DNA of 64,000 nucleotides from Isoperla grammatica (lineage: Eukaryota > Arthropoda > Insecta > Plecoptera > Perlodidae): NCBI GenBank assembly GCA_945910005.1, contig OX246743.1, positions 14,800,587 through 14,864,586 of the forward strand. Direction: 5' to 3'. The notes below the pieces were generated by a model. The model ran no database searches. It was not told the DNA's origin and worked only from the letters and a program-made list of their open reading frames with translations. The position numbers were made by a program, and so were the translations under genes. Below, in pieces: positions 39,701 to 52,700 of this stretch (positions within the stretch are counted from its first letter, which is position 1; each line of letters opens with the position of its first letter).

Positions 39701-42700
39701 TGTAGTTGCTCTCATGTCACTGACTAAGCGCAGGGTTTATCAAGTACAGTCACCTTCACAAGCGAGGAAATATGCGTTGTCCTCATATGTTTCATGTAGT
39801 TGCGGTCATGTCACCGACTTAGCGCAGGGTTTATCACGTACAGTCACCTTCACAAGCGAGGAAACATTCGTTCTCTTCATATGTTGCATGTTGTGGCTCT
39901 CATGTCACTGACTTAGCGCAGGGTTTATCACGTACAGTCACTTTCACAAGCGAGGAAACATGCGTTGTCTTCATATGTTGCATGTAGTTGCTCTCATGTC
40001 ACTGACTTAGCGCAGGATTTATCACGTACAGTCACCGTCACAAGCGAGGAAACATGCGATGTCTTCATATGTTGCATGTAGTTGCTCTCATGTCACTGAC
40101 TTAGCGCAGGGTTTATCAAGTACAGTCACCTTCACATGCGAGGAAACATGCGTTGTCTTCATATGTTGCATGTAGTTGCTCTCATGTCACTGACTAAGCG
40201 CAGGGTTTATCAAGTACAGTCACCTTCACAAGCGAGGAAACATGCGTTGTCTTCATATGTTGCATGTAGTTGCTCTTATGTCACTGACTTAGCGCGGGGT
40301 TTATCAAGTACAGTCACCTTCACAAGCGAGGAAACATGCGTTGTCCTAATATGTTCAAGAAGTGGCTTTCATGTCACTGACTTAGCGCAGGGTTTATCAA
40401 GTACAGTCACCTTCACAAGCGAGGAAACATGCGTTGTCTTCATATGTTGCATGTAGTTGCACTCATGTCACTGACTTAGCGCAGGGTTTATCAAGTACAG
40501 TCACCGTCACAAGCGAGGAAACATGCGTTGTCTCCATATGTTGCATGTAGTTGCTCTCATGTCACTGACTTAGCGCAGGGTTTATCAAGTACAGTCACCT
40601 TCACAAGCGAGGAAACATGCGTTGTCCTCATATGTTGCATGTAGTTGCTCTCATGTCACTTACTTAGCTCAGGGTTTATCAAGTACAGTCACCGTCACAA
40701 GCGAGAAAACATGCGTTGTCTTTATATGTTGCATGTAGTTGCTCTCATGTCACTGACTTAGCGCAGGGTTTATCAAGTACATTCACCGTCACAAGCGAGG
40801 AAACATGCGTTGTCTTCATATGTTGCATGTTGTTGCTCTCATGTCACTGACTTAGCGCAGGGTTTATCAAGTACAGTCACCTTCACAAGCGAGGAAACAT
40901 GCGTTGTCTTCATATGTTGCATGAAGTGGCTCTCATGTCACTGACTTAGCGCAGGGTTTATCAAGTACAGTCACCGTCACAAGCGAGGAAACATGCGTTG
41001 TCCTTATATGTTGCATGTAGTTGCTCTCATGTCACTGACTTAGCGCAGGGTTTATCAAGTACAGTCACCTTCACAAGCGAGGAAACATGCGTAGTCTTCA
41101 TATGTTGCAAGTAGTTGCTTTCATGTCACTGACTTAGCGCAGGGTTAACAAGTACAGTCACCTTCACAAGCGAGGAAACAAGCGTTGTCTTCATATGTTC
41201 CATGTAATTGCTCTCATGTCACTGACTAAGCGCAGGGTTTATCAAGTACAGTCACCTTCACAAGCGAGATCACATGCGTTGTCCTAATATGTTCAAGAAG
41301 TGGCTTTCATGTCACTGACTTAGCGCAGGGTTTTATCAAGTACAGTCACCTTCACAAGCGAGGAAACATGCGTTGTCTTCATATGATGCATGTAGTTGCA
41401 CTCATGTCACTGACTTAGCGCAGGGTTTATTACGTACCGACACCGTCACAAGCGAGGAAACATGCGTTGTCTTCATATGTTGCATGTAGTTGCTTTCATG
41501 TCACTGACTTAGCGCAGGGTTTATCAAGTACAGTCACCGTCACAAGCGAGGAAACATGCGTTGTCACATATGTTGCATGATTTGGCCTTCATGTCACTGA
41601 CTTAGCGCAGGGTATATCACGTACAGTAACTTTCCCAAGCGAGGAAACATGCGTTGTCTTCATATGTTGCATGTAGTTTCTCTCATGTCACTGACTTAGC
41701 GCAGGGTTTATCACGTACAGTCACCGTCACAAGCGAGGAAACATGCGATGTCTTCATATGTTGCATGTAGTTGCTCTCATGTCACTGACTTAGCGATGGG
41801 TTTATCAAGTACAGTCACCTTCACAAGCGAGGAAACATGCGTTGTCCTAATATGTTACATGTAGTTGCTCTCATGTCACTGACTTAGCGCAGGGTTTATC
41901 AAGTACAGTCACCTTCACAAGCGAGGAAACATGCATTGTCTTCATATGTTGCATGTAGTTGCTCTCATGTCACTGACTTAGCGCAGGGTTCATCAAGTAC
42001 CGTCACCGTCACAAGCGAGGAAACATGCGTTGTCCTTATATGTTGCATGTAGTTGCTCTCATGTCACTGACTTAGCGCAGAGTTTATCAAGTACAGTCAC
42101 CTTCACAAGCGAGGAAACATGCGTTGTCTTCATATGTTGCAAGTAGTTGCTTTCATGTCACTGACTTAGCGCATGGTTTATCAAGTACAGTCACCTTCAC
42201 AAGCGAGGAAACAAGCGTTGTCTTCATATGTTGCATGTAGTTGCTCTCGTGTCACTGACTAAGCGCAGGGTTTATCAAGTACAGTCACCTTCACAAGCGA
42301 GGAAACATGCGTTGTCCTAATATGTTGCATGTAGTTGCTCTCATGTCACTGACTTAGCGCAGGGTTTATCAAGTACAGTCACCTTCACAAGCGAGGAAAC
42401 ATGCATTGTCTTCATATGTTGCATGTAGTTGCTCTCATGTCACTGACTTAGCGCAGGGTTCATCAAGTACAGTCACCGTCACAAGCGAGGAAACATGCGT
42501 TGTCCTTATATGTTGCATGTAGTTGCTCTCATGTCACTGACTTAGCGCAGAGTTTATCAAGTACAGTCACCTTCACAAGCGAGGAAACATGCGTTGTCTT
42601 CATATGTTGCAAGTAGTTGCTTTCATGTCACTGACTTAGCGCATGGTTTATCAAGTACAGTCACCTTCACAAGCGAGGAAACAAGCGTTGTCTTCATATG

Positions 42701-43184
42701 TTGCATGTAGTTGCTCTCGTGTCACTGACTAAGCGCAGGGTTTATCAAGTACAGTTACCTTCACAAGCGAGGAAACATGCGTTGTCCTAATATGTTCAAG
42801 AAGTGGCTTTCATGTCACTGACTTAGCGCAGGGTTTATCAAGTACAGTCACCTTCACAAGCGAGGAAACATGCGTTGTCCTAATATGTTCAACAAGTGGC
42901 TTTCATGTCACTGACTTAGCGCAGGGTTTATCAAGTACTGTCACCTTCACAAGCGAGGAAACATGCGTTGTCTTCATATGTTGCATGTATTTGCTCTCAT
43001 GTCACTGACTTAGCGCAGGGTTTATTACGTACAGTCACCGTCACAAGCGAAGAAACATGCATTGTCTTTATATGTTGCATGTATTTGCTCTCATGTCACT
43101 GACTTAGCGCAGGGTTTATCAAGTACAGTCACCGTCACAAGCGAGGAAACATGCGTTGTCTTCATATGTTGCATGTAGTTGCTC
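36710..43184 (+). repeat. 6475-bp HOR block, copy 1
   Basis: Bases 36710-43254 align with 43185-49729 at a constant offset of 6475 bp (69 monomers minus eleven bases). Private markers present in both copies include GCGCGGGGTTTATC (37103/43578), GTAGCATGAAG (37444/43919), CATATCCGTGAC (37464/43939), CAGTCTTCTTTAC (39465/45940), GAGATCACATG (41266/47741), GTTGTCACATATG (41561/48036), TGATTTGGCC (41578/48053) and GCGATGGG (41794/48269). Internally it holds the 470-bp repeat near 42 kb. Confidence 0.9.
41800..42796 (+). repeat. 470-bp (5-monomer) tandem repeat inside the 6475-bp block
   Basis: Bases of about 41800-42326 repeat at 42270-42796 with an offset of exactly 470 bp, five full monomers. 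Markers are GGGTTCATCAAG (41987/42457), GCAGAGTTTAT, GCAAGTAGTTGC, GCGCATGG, AACAAGCG and CTCTCGTGTC. The two copies differ at ATGTTACATG against ATGTTGCATG and at TACCGTCACC against TACAGTCACC. The whole arrangement reappears in the second 6475-bp block. Confidence 0.87.
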
Positions 43185-46100
43185 TCATGTCACTGACTTA
43201 GCGCAGGGTTTATCAAGTACAGTCACCTTCACAAGCGAGGAAACATGCGTTGTCTTCATATGTTGCATGTAGTTGCACTCATGTCACTGACTTAGCGCAG
43301 GGTTTATCAAGTACAGTCACCGTCACAAGCGAGGAAACATGCGTTGTCTCCATATGTTGCATGTAGTTGCTCTCATGTCACTGACTTAGCGCAGGGTTTA
43401 TCAAGTACAGTCACCTTCACAAGCGAGGAAACATGCGTTGTCCTCATATGTTGCATGTAGTTGCTCTCATGTCACTTACTTAGCTCAGGGTTTATCAAGT
43501 ACAGTCACCGTCACAAGCGAGAAAACATGCGTTGTCTTTATATGTTGCATGTAGTTGCTCTCATGTCACTGACTTAGCGCGGGGTTTATCAAGTACATTC
43601 ACCGTCACAAGCGAGGAAACATGCGTTGTCCTAATATGTTCAAGAAGTGGCTTTCATGTCACTGACTTAGCGCAGGGTTTATCAAGTACAGTCACCTTTA
43701 CAAGCGAGGAAACATGCGTTGTCTTCATATGTTGCATGTTGTTGCTCTCATGTCACTGACTTAGCGCAGGGTTTATCAAGTACAGTCACCTTCACAAGCG
43801 AGGAAACATGCGTTGTCCTCATATGTTGCATGTAGTTGCGGTCATGTCACTGACTTAGCGCAGGGTTTATCACGTACAGTCACCTTCACAAGCGAGGAAA
43901 CATGCGTTGTCTTCATATGTAGCATGAAGTGGCTTTCATATCCGTGACTTAGCGCAGGGTTTTTCAAGTACAGTCACCGTCACAAGCGAGGAAACATTAG
44001 TTCTCTTCATATGTTGCATGTAGTTGCTCTCATGTCACTAACTTAGCGCAGGGTTTATCACGTACAGTCACTTTCACAAGCGAGAAAACATGCGTTTTCT
44101 TCATATGCTGCATGTAGTTGCTCTCATGTCACTGACTTAGCGCAGGGTTTATCTAGTACAGTTTCCGTCACAAGCGAGGAAACATGCGTTGTCTTCATTG
44201 GTTGCATGTAGTTGCTCTTATGTCACTGACTTAGCGCAGGGTTTATCAAGTTCAGTCACCGTCACAAGCGAGAAAACATGCGTTGTCCTCAAATGTTGCA
44301 TGAACTGGCCTTCATGTCACTGATTTAGCGCAGGGTATATCACGTACAGTAACTTTCCCAAGCGAGGAAACATGTGTTGTCTTCATATGTTGCATGTAGT
44401 TGCTCTCATGTCACTGACTTAGCGCAGGGTTTATCACGTACAGTCACCGTCACAAGCGAGGAAACATGCGATGTCTTCATATGTTGCATGTAGTTGCTCT
44501 CATGTCACTGACTAAGCGCAGGGTTTATCAAGTACAGTCACCTTCACAAGCGAGGAAACATGCGTTGTCCTAATATGTTGCATGTAGTTGCTCTCATGTC
44601 ACTGACTTAGCGCAGGGTTTATCAAGTACAGTCACCTTCACAAGCGAGGAAACATGCATTGTCGTCATATGTTGCATGAAGTTGCTCTCATGTCACTGAC
44701 TTAGCGCAGGGTTTATCAGGTACAGTCACCTTCACATGCGAGGAAACATGCGTTGTTTTCACATGTTGCATGTAGTTGCTCTCATGTTACTGACTTAGCG
44801 CAGGGTTTATCAAGTACAGTCACCTTCACAAGCGAGGAAACATGCTTTGTCTTCATATGTTGCATGTAGTTGCTCTCATGTCACTGACTAAGCGCAGGGT
44901 TTATCAAGTACAGTCACCTTCACAAGCGAGGAAACATGCGTTGTCCTTATATGTTCAAGAAGTGGCTTTCATGTCACTGACTTAGCGCAGGGTTTATCAA
45001 ATACAGTCACCTTCACAAGCGAGGAAACATGCGTTGTCCTAATATGTTCAAGAAGTGGCTTTCATGTCACTGACTTAGCGCAGGGTTTATCAAGTACAGT
45101 CACCGTCACAAGCGAGGAAACATGCGTTGTCTTCATATGTTGCATGTAGTTGCTCTCATGTCACTGACTTAGCGCAGGGTTTATCAAGTACAGTAACCGT
45201 CACAAGCGAGGAAACATGCGTTGTCCTAATATGTTGTATGTGCTGCTCTCATGTCACTGACTTAGCGCAGGGTTTATCAAGTACAGTCACCTTCACAAGC
45301 GAGGAAACATGCGTTGTCTTCATATGTTGCATTAAGTGGCTCTCATATCACTGACTTAGCGCAGGGTTTATCAAGTACAGTCACCGTCACAAGCGAGGAA
45401 ACAAGCGTTGTCCTTATATGTTGCATGTAGTTGCTCTCATGTCACTGACTTAGCGCAGAGTTTATCAAGTACAGTCACCTTCCCAAGCGAGGAAACATGC
45501 GTTGTCTTCATATGTTGCAAGTAGTTGCTTTTATGTCACTGACTTAGCGCATGGTTTATCAAGTACAGTCACCTTCACAAGCGAGGAAACAAGCGTTGTC
45601 TTCATATGTTGCATGTAGTTGCTCTCGTGTCACTGACTAAGCGCAGGGTTTATCAAGTACAGTCACCTTCACAAGCGAGGAAACATGCGTTGTCTTCATA
45701 TGTTGCATGTAGTTGCTCTTATGTTACTGACTTAGCGCAGGGTTTATCAAGTACAGTCACCTTCACAAGCGAGGAAACATGCGTTGTCCTAATATGTTCA
45801 ATAAGTGGCTTTCATGTCACTGACTTAGCGCAGGGTTTATCAAGTACAGTCACCTTCACAAGCGAGGAAACATGCGTTGTCCTAATATGTTCAACAAGTG
45901 GCTTTCATGTCACTGACTTAGCGCAGGGTTTATCAAGTACAGTCTTCTTTACAAGCAAGGAAACATGCGTTGTCTTCATATGTTGCATGTAGTTGCACTC
46001 ATGTCACTGACTTAGCGCAGGGTTTATTACGTACAGTCACCGTCACAAGCGAAGAAACATGCATTGTCTTTATATGTTGCATGTATTTGCTCTCATGTCA

Positions 46101-49100
46101 CTGACTTAGCGCAGGGTTTATCAAGTACAGTCACCGTCACAAGCGAGGAAACATGCGTTGTCTTCATATGTTGCATGTAGTTGCTCTCATGTCACTGACT
46201 AAGCGCAGGGTTTATCAAGTACAGTCACCTTCACAAGCGAGGAAATATGCGTTGTCCTCATATGTTTCATGTAGTTGCGGTCATGTCACCGACTTAGCGC
46301 AGGGTTTATCACGTACAGTCACCTTCACAAGCGAGGAAACATTCGTTCTCTTCATATGTTGCATGTTGTGGCTCTCATGTCACTGACTTAGCGCAGGGTT
46401 TATCACGTACAGTCACTTTCACAAGCGAGGAAACATGCGTTGTCTTCATATGTTGCATGTAGTTGCTCTCATGTCACTGACTTAGCGCAGGATTTATCAC
46501 GTACAGTCACCGTCACAAGCGAGGAAACATGCGATGTCTTCATATGTTGCATGTAGTTGCTCTCATGTCACTGACTTAGCGCAGGGTTTATCAAGTACAG
46601 TCACCTTCACATGCGAGGAAACATGCGTTGTCTTCATATGTTGCATGTAGTTGCTCTCATGTCACTGACTAAGCGCAGGGTTTATCAAGTACAGTCACCT
46701 TCACAAGCGAGGAAACATGCGTTGTCTTCATATGTTGCATGTAGTTGCTCTTATGTCACTGACTTAGCGCGGGGTTTATCAAGTACAGTCACCTTCACAA
46801 GCGAGGAAACATGCGTTGTCCTAATATGTTCAAGAAGTGGCTTTCATGTCACTGACTTAGCGCAGGGTTTATCAAGTACAGTCACCTTCACAAGCGAGGA
46901 AACATGCGTTGTCTTCATATGTTGCATGTAGTTGCACTCATGTCACTGACTTAGCGCAGGGTTTATCAAGTACAGTCACCGTCACAAGCGAGGAAACATG
47001 CGTTGTCTCCATATGTTGCATGTAGTTGCTCTCATGTCACTGACTTAGCGCAGGGTTTATCAAGTACAGTCACCTTCACAAGCGAGGAAACATGCGTTGT
47101 CCTCATATGTTGCATGTAGTTGCTCTCATGTCACTTACTTAGCTCAGGGTTTATCAAGTACAGTCACCGTCACAAGCGAGAAAACATGCGTTGTCTTTAT
47201 ATGTTGCATGTAGTTGCTCTCATGTCACTGACTTAGCGCAGGGTTTATCAAGTACATTCACCGTCACAAGCGAGGAAACATGCGTTGTCTTCATATGTTG
47301 CATGTTGTTGCTCTCATGTCACTGACTTAGCGCAGGGTTTATCAAGTACAGTCACCTTCACAAGCGAGGAAACATGCGTTGTCTTCATATGTTGCATGAA
47401 GTGGCTCTCATGTCACTGACTTAGCGCAGGGTTTATCAAGTACAGTCACCGTCACAAGCGAGGAAACATGCGTTGTCCTTATATGTTGCATGTAGTTGCT
47501 CTCATGTCACTGACTTAGCGCAGGGTTTATCAAGTACAGTCACCTTCACAAGCGAGGAAACATGCGTAGTCTTCATATGTTGCAAGTAGTTGCTTTCATG
47601 TCACTGACTTAGCGCAGGGTTAACAAGTACAGTCACCTTCACAAGCGAGGAAACAAGCGTTGTCTTCATATGTTCCATGTAATTGCTCTCATGTCACTGA
47701 CTAAGCGCAGGGTTTATCAAGTACAGTCACCTTCACAAGCGAGATCACATGCGTTGTCCTAATATGTTCAAGAAGTGGCTTTCATGTCACTGACTTAGCG
47801 CAGGGTTTTATCAAGTACAGTCACCTTCACAAGCGAGGAAACATGCGTTGTCTTCATATGATGCATGTAGTTGCACTCATGTCACTGACTTAGCGCAGGG
47901 TTTATTACGTACCGACACCGTCACAAGCGAGGAAACATGCGTTGTCTTCATATGTTGCATGTAGTTGCTTTCATGTCACTGACTTAGCGCAGGGTTTATC
48001 AAGTACAGTCACCGTCACAAGCGAGGAAACATGCGTTGTCACATATGTTGCATGATTTGGCCTTCATGTCACTGACTTAGCGCAGGGTATATCACGTACA
48101 GTAACTTTCCCAAGCGAGGAAACATGCGTTGTCTTCATATGTTGCATGTAGTTTCTCTCATGTCACTGACTTAGCGCAGGGTTTATCACGTACAGTCACC
48201 GTCACAAGCGAGGAAACATGCGATGTCTTCATATGTTGCATGTAGTTGCTCTCATGTCACTGACTTAGCGATGGGTTTATCAAGTACAGTCACCTTCACA
48301 AGCGAGGAAACATGCGTTGTCCTAATATGTTACATGTACTTGCTCTCATGTCACTGACTTAGCGCAGGGTTTATCAAGTACAGTCACCTTCACAAGCGAG
48401 GAAACATGCATTGTCTTCATATGTTGCATGTAGTTGCTCTCATGTCACTGACTTAGCGCAGGGTTCATCAAGTACCGTCACCGTCACAAGCGAGGAAACA
48501 TGCGTTGTCCTTATATGTTGCATGTAGTTGCTCTCATGTCACTGACTTAGCGCAGAGTTTATCAAGTACAGTCACCTTCACAAGCGAGGAAACATGCGTT
48601 GTCTTCATATGTTGCAAGTAGTTGCTTTCATGTCACTGACTTAGCGCATGGTTTATCAAGTACAGTCACCTTCACAAGCGAGGAAACAAGCGTTGTCTTC
48701 ATATGTTGCATGTAGTTGCTCTCGTGTCACTGACTAAGCGCAGGGTTTATCAAGTACAGTCACCTTCACAAGCGAGGAAACATGCGTTGTCCTAATATGT
48801 TGCATGTAGTTGCTCTCATGTCACTGACTTAGCGCAGGGTTTATCAAGTACAGTCACCTTCACAAGCGAGGAAACATGCATTGTCTTCATATGTTGCATG
48901 TAGTTGCTCTCATGTCACTGACTTAGCGCAGGGTTCATCAAGTACAGTCACCGTCACAAGCGAGGAAACATGCGTTGTCCTTATATGTTGCATGTAGTTG
49001 CTCTCATGTCACTGACTTAGCGCAGAGTTTATCAAGTACAGTCACCTTCACAAGCGAGGAAACATGCGTTGTCTTCATATGTTGCAAGTAGTTGCTTTCA

Positions 49101-49659
49101 TGTCACTGACTTAGCGCATGGTTTATCAAGTACAGTCACCTTCACAAGCGAGGAAACAAGCGTTGTCTTCATATGTTGCATGTAGTTGCTCTCGTGTCAC
49201 TGACTAAGCGCAGGGTTTATCAAGTACAGTTACCTTCACAAGCGAGGAAACATGCGTTGTCCTAATATGTTCAAGAAGTGGCTTTCATGTCACTGACTTA
49301 GCGCAGGGTTTATCAAGTACAGTCACCTTCACAAGCGAGGAAACATGCGTTGTCCTAATATGTTCAACAAGTGGCTTTCATGTCACTGACTTAGCGCAGG
49401 GTTTATCAAGTACTGTCACCTTCACAAGCGAGGAAACATGCGTTGTCTTCATATGTTGCATGTATTTGCTCTCATGTCACTGACTTAGCGCAGGGTTTAT
49501 TACGTACAGTCACCGTCACAAGCGAAGAAACATGCATTGTCTTTATATGTTGCATGTATTTGCTCTCATGTCACTGACTTAGCGCAGGGTTTATCAAGTA
49601 CAGGCACCGTCACAAGCGAGGAAACATGCGTTGTCTTCATATGTTGCATGTAGTTGCTC
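43185..49659 (+). repeat. 6475-bp HOR block, copy 2
   Basis: This is a direct repeat of 36710-43184, and the match continues to 49729 before diverging at 49730. I noticed only three substitutions: AACAAGCG near 45403 against AACATGCG near 38928, CATGTACTTGC near 48333 against CATGTAGTTGC near 41858, and ACAGGCACC near 49602 against ACAGTCACC near 43127. The low number of differences over 6.5 kb indicates a very young copy, gene-conversion-like homogenisation, or an assembly duplication. Confidence 0.9.
48275..49271 (+). repeat. 470-bp tandem repeat, inherited copy
   Basis: This is the counterpart, 6475 bp downstream, of the 5-monomer repeat at 41800-42796. It has the same GGGTTCATCAAG markers (48462/48932), and TACCGTCACC appears in the first unit only. 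Its presence in both large copies shows that the 470-bp duplication happened before the 6475-bp duplication. Confidence 0.87.
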
Positions 49660-49729
49660 TCATGTCACTGACTTAGCGCAGGGTTTATCAAGTACAGTCA
49701 CCTTCACAAGCGAGGAAACATGCGTTGTC

Positions 49730-52700
49730 CTCATATGTTTCATGTAGTTGCGGTCATGTCACCGACTTAGCGCAGGGTTTATCACGTACAGTCACCTTCA
49801 CAAGCGAGGAAACATTCGTTCCCTTCATATGTTGCATGTAGTGGCTCTCATGTCACTGACTTAGTGCAGGGTTTATCACGTACAGTCACTTTCACAAGCG
49901 AGGAAACATGCGTTGTCTTCATATGTTGCATGTTGTTGCTCTCATGTCACTGACTTAGCGCAGGATTTATCACGTACAGTCACCGTCACAAGCGAGGAAA
50001 CATGCGATGTCTTCATATGTTGCATGTAGTTGCTCTCATGTCACTGACTTAGCGCAGGGTTTATCAAGTACAGTCACCTTCACATGCGAGGAAACGTGCG
50101 TTGTCTTCATATGTTGCATGTAGTTGCTCTCATGTCACTGACTAAGCGCAGGGTTTATCAAGTACAGTCACCTTCACAAGCGAGGAAACATGCGTTGTCT
50201 TCATATGTTGCATGTAGTTGCTCTTATGTCACTGACTTAGCGCGGGGTTTATCAAGTACAGTCACCTTCACAAGCGAGGAAACATGCGTTGTCCTAATAT
50301 GTTCAAGAAGTGGCTTTCATGTCACTGACTTAGCGCAGGGTTTATCAAGTACAGTCACCTTCACAAGCGAGGAAACATGCGTTGTCCTAATATGTTCAAG
50401 AAGTGGCTTTCATGTCACTGACTTAGCGCAGGGTTTATCAAGTACAGTCACCTTCACAAGCGAGGAAACATGCGTTGTCTTCATATGTTGCATGTAGTTG
50501 CACTCATGTCACTGACTTAGCGCAGGGTTTATCAAGTACAGTCACCGTCACAAGCGAGGAAACATGCGTTGTCTCCATATGTTGCATGTAGTTGCTCTCA
50601 TGTCACTGACTTAGCGCAGGGTTTATCAAGTACAGTCACCTTCACAAGCGAGGAAACATGCGTTGTCCTCATATGTTGCATGTAGTTGCTCTCATGTCAC
50701 TAACTTAGCTCAGGGTTTATCAAGTACAGTCACCGTCACAAGCGAGAAAACATGCGTTGTCTTTAAATGTTGCATGTAGTTGCTCTCATGTCACTGACTT
50801 AGCGCAGGGTTTATCAAGTACATTCACCGTCACACGCGAGGAAACATGCGTTGTCTTCATATGTTGCATGTTGTTGCTCTCATGTCACTGACTTAGCGCA
50901 GGGTTTATCAAGTACAGTCGCCTTCACAAGCGAGGAAACATGCGTTGTCTTCATATGTTGCATGAAGTGGCTCTCATGTCACTGACTTAGCGCAGGGTTT
51001 ATCAAGTACAGTCACCGTCACAAGCGAGGAAACATGCGTTGTCCTTATATGTTGCATGTAGTTTCTCTCATGTCACTGACTAAGCGCAGGGTTTATCAAG
51101 TACAGTCACCTTCACAAGCGAGGAAACATGCGTAGTCTTCATATGTTGCAAGTAGTTGCTTTCATGTCACTGACTTAGCGAAGGGTTTTATCAAGTACAG
51201 TCACCTTCACAAGCGAGGAAACATGCGTTGTCTTCATATGTTGCATGTAGTTGCACTCATGTCACTGACTTAGCGCAGGGTTTATTACGTACAGACACCG
51301 TCACAAGCGAGAAAACATGCGTTGTCTTCATATGTTGCATGAACTGGCCTTCATGTCACTGACTTAGCGCAGGGTTTATCACGTACAGTCACCGTCACAA
51401 GCGAGGAAACATGCGATGTCTTCATATGTTGCATGTAGTTGCTCTCATGTCACTGACTTAGCGCAGGGTTTATCAAGTACAGTCACCTTCACAAGCGAGG
51501 AAACATGCGTTGTCCTAATATGTTGCATGTAGTTGCTCTCATGTCACTGACTTAGCGCAGGGTTTATCAAGTACAGTCACCTTCACAAGCGAGGAAACAT
51601 GCATTGTCTTCATATGTTGCATGTAGTTGCTCTCATGTCACTGACTTAGCGCAGGGTTTATCAAGTACAGTCACCTTCACATGCGAGGAAACATGCGTTG
51701 TCTTCATATGTTGCATGTAGTTGCTCTCATGTCACTGACTTAGCGCAGGGTTTATCATGTACAGTCACCTTCACAAGCGAGGAAACATGCTTTGTCTTCA
51801 TATGTTGCATGTAGTTGCTCTCATGTCACTTACGTAGCGCAGGGTTTATCAATTACAATCACCTTCACAAGCGAGGAAACATGCGTTGTCCTAATATGTT
51901 TAAGAAGTGGCTTTCATGTCACTGACTTAGCGCAGGGTTTATCAAGTACAGTCACCGTCACAAGCGAGGAAACATTCGTTCTCTTCATATGTTGCATGTA
52001 GTTGCTCTCATGTCACTGACTTAGCGCAGGGATTATCAAGTACAGTCACCTTCACAAGCGAGGAAACATGCGTTGTCTTCATATGTTGCATGTAGTTGCT
52101 CTCATGTCACTGACTTAGCGCAGGATTTATCAAGTACAGTCACATTTACAAGCGAGGAAACATGCGTTGTCTTCATTGGTTGCATGTAGTTGCTCTCATG
52201 TCACTGACTTAGCGCAGGGTTTATCAAGTACAGTCACCTTCACAAGCGAGGAAACATGCGTTGTCTTCATATGTTGCATGAAGTGGCTTGCATATCACTG
52301 ACTTAGCGCAGGGTTTTTCAAGTACAGTCACCGTCACAAGCGAGGAAACATTAGTTCTCTTCATATGTTGCATGTAGTTGCTCTCATGTCACAAACTTAG
52401 CGCAGGGTTTATCACGTACAGTCACTTTCACAAGCGAGAAAACTTGCGTTTTCTTCATATGCTGCATGTAGTTGCTCTCATGTCACTGACTTAGCGCAGG
52501 GTTTATCTAGTACAGTTTCCGTCACAAGCGAGGAAACATGCGTTGTCTTCATTGGTTGCATGTAGTTGCTCTTATGTCACTGACTTAGCGCAGGGTTTAT
52601 CAAGCTCAGTCACCGTCACAAGCGAGAAAACATGCGTTGTCCTCAAATGTTGCATGAACTGGCCTTCATGTCACTGACTTAGCGCAGTGTATATAACGTA

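Noticed and set aside
50084..50497. Longest open frame (137 codons), and all other 62-128-codon plus-strand frames, as protein-coding genes
   Set aside because: Their translations are the same satellite read in rotating frames (repeated TSEETCVV, HVTDLAQGLS). The period of 94 is not a multiple of three, most frames end at the monomer's own TAG triplets, and no promoter, splice or polyadenylation context is evident.
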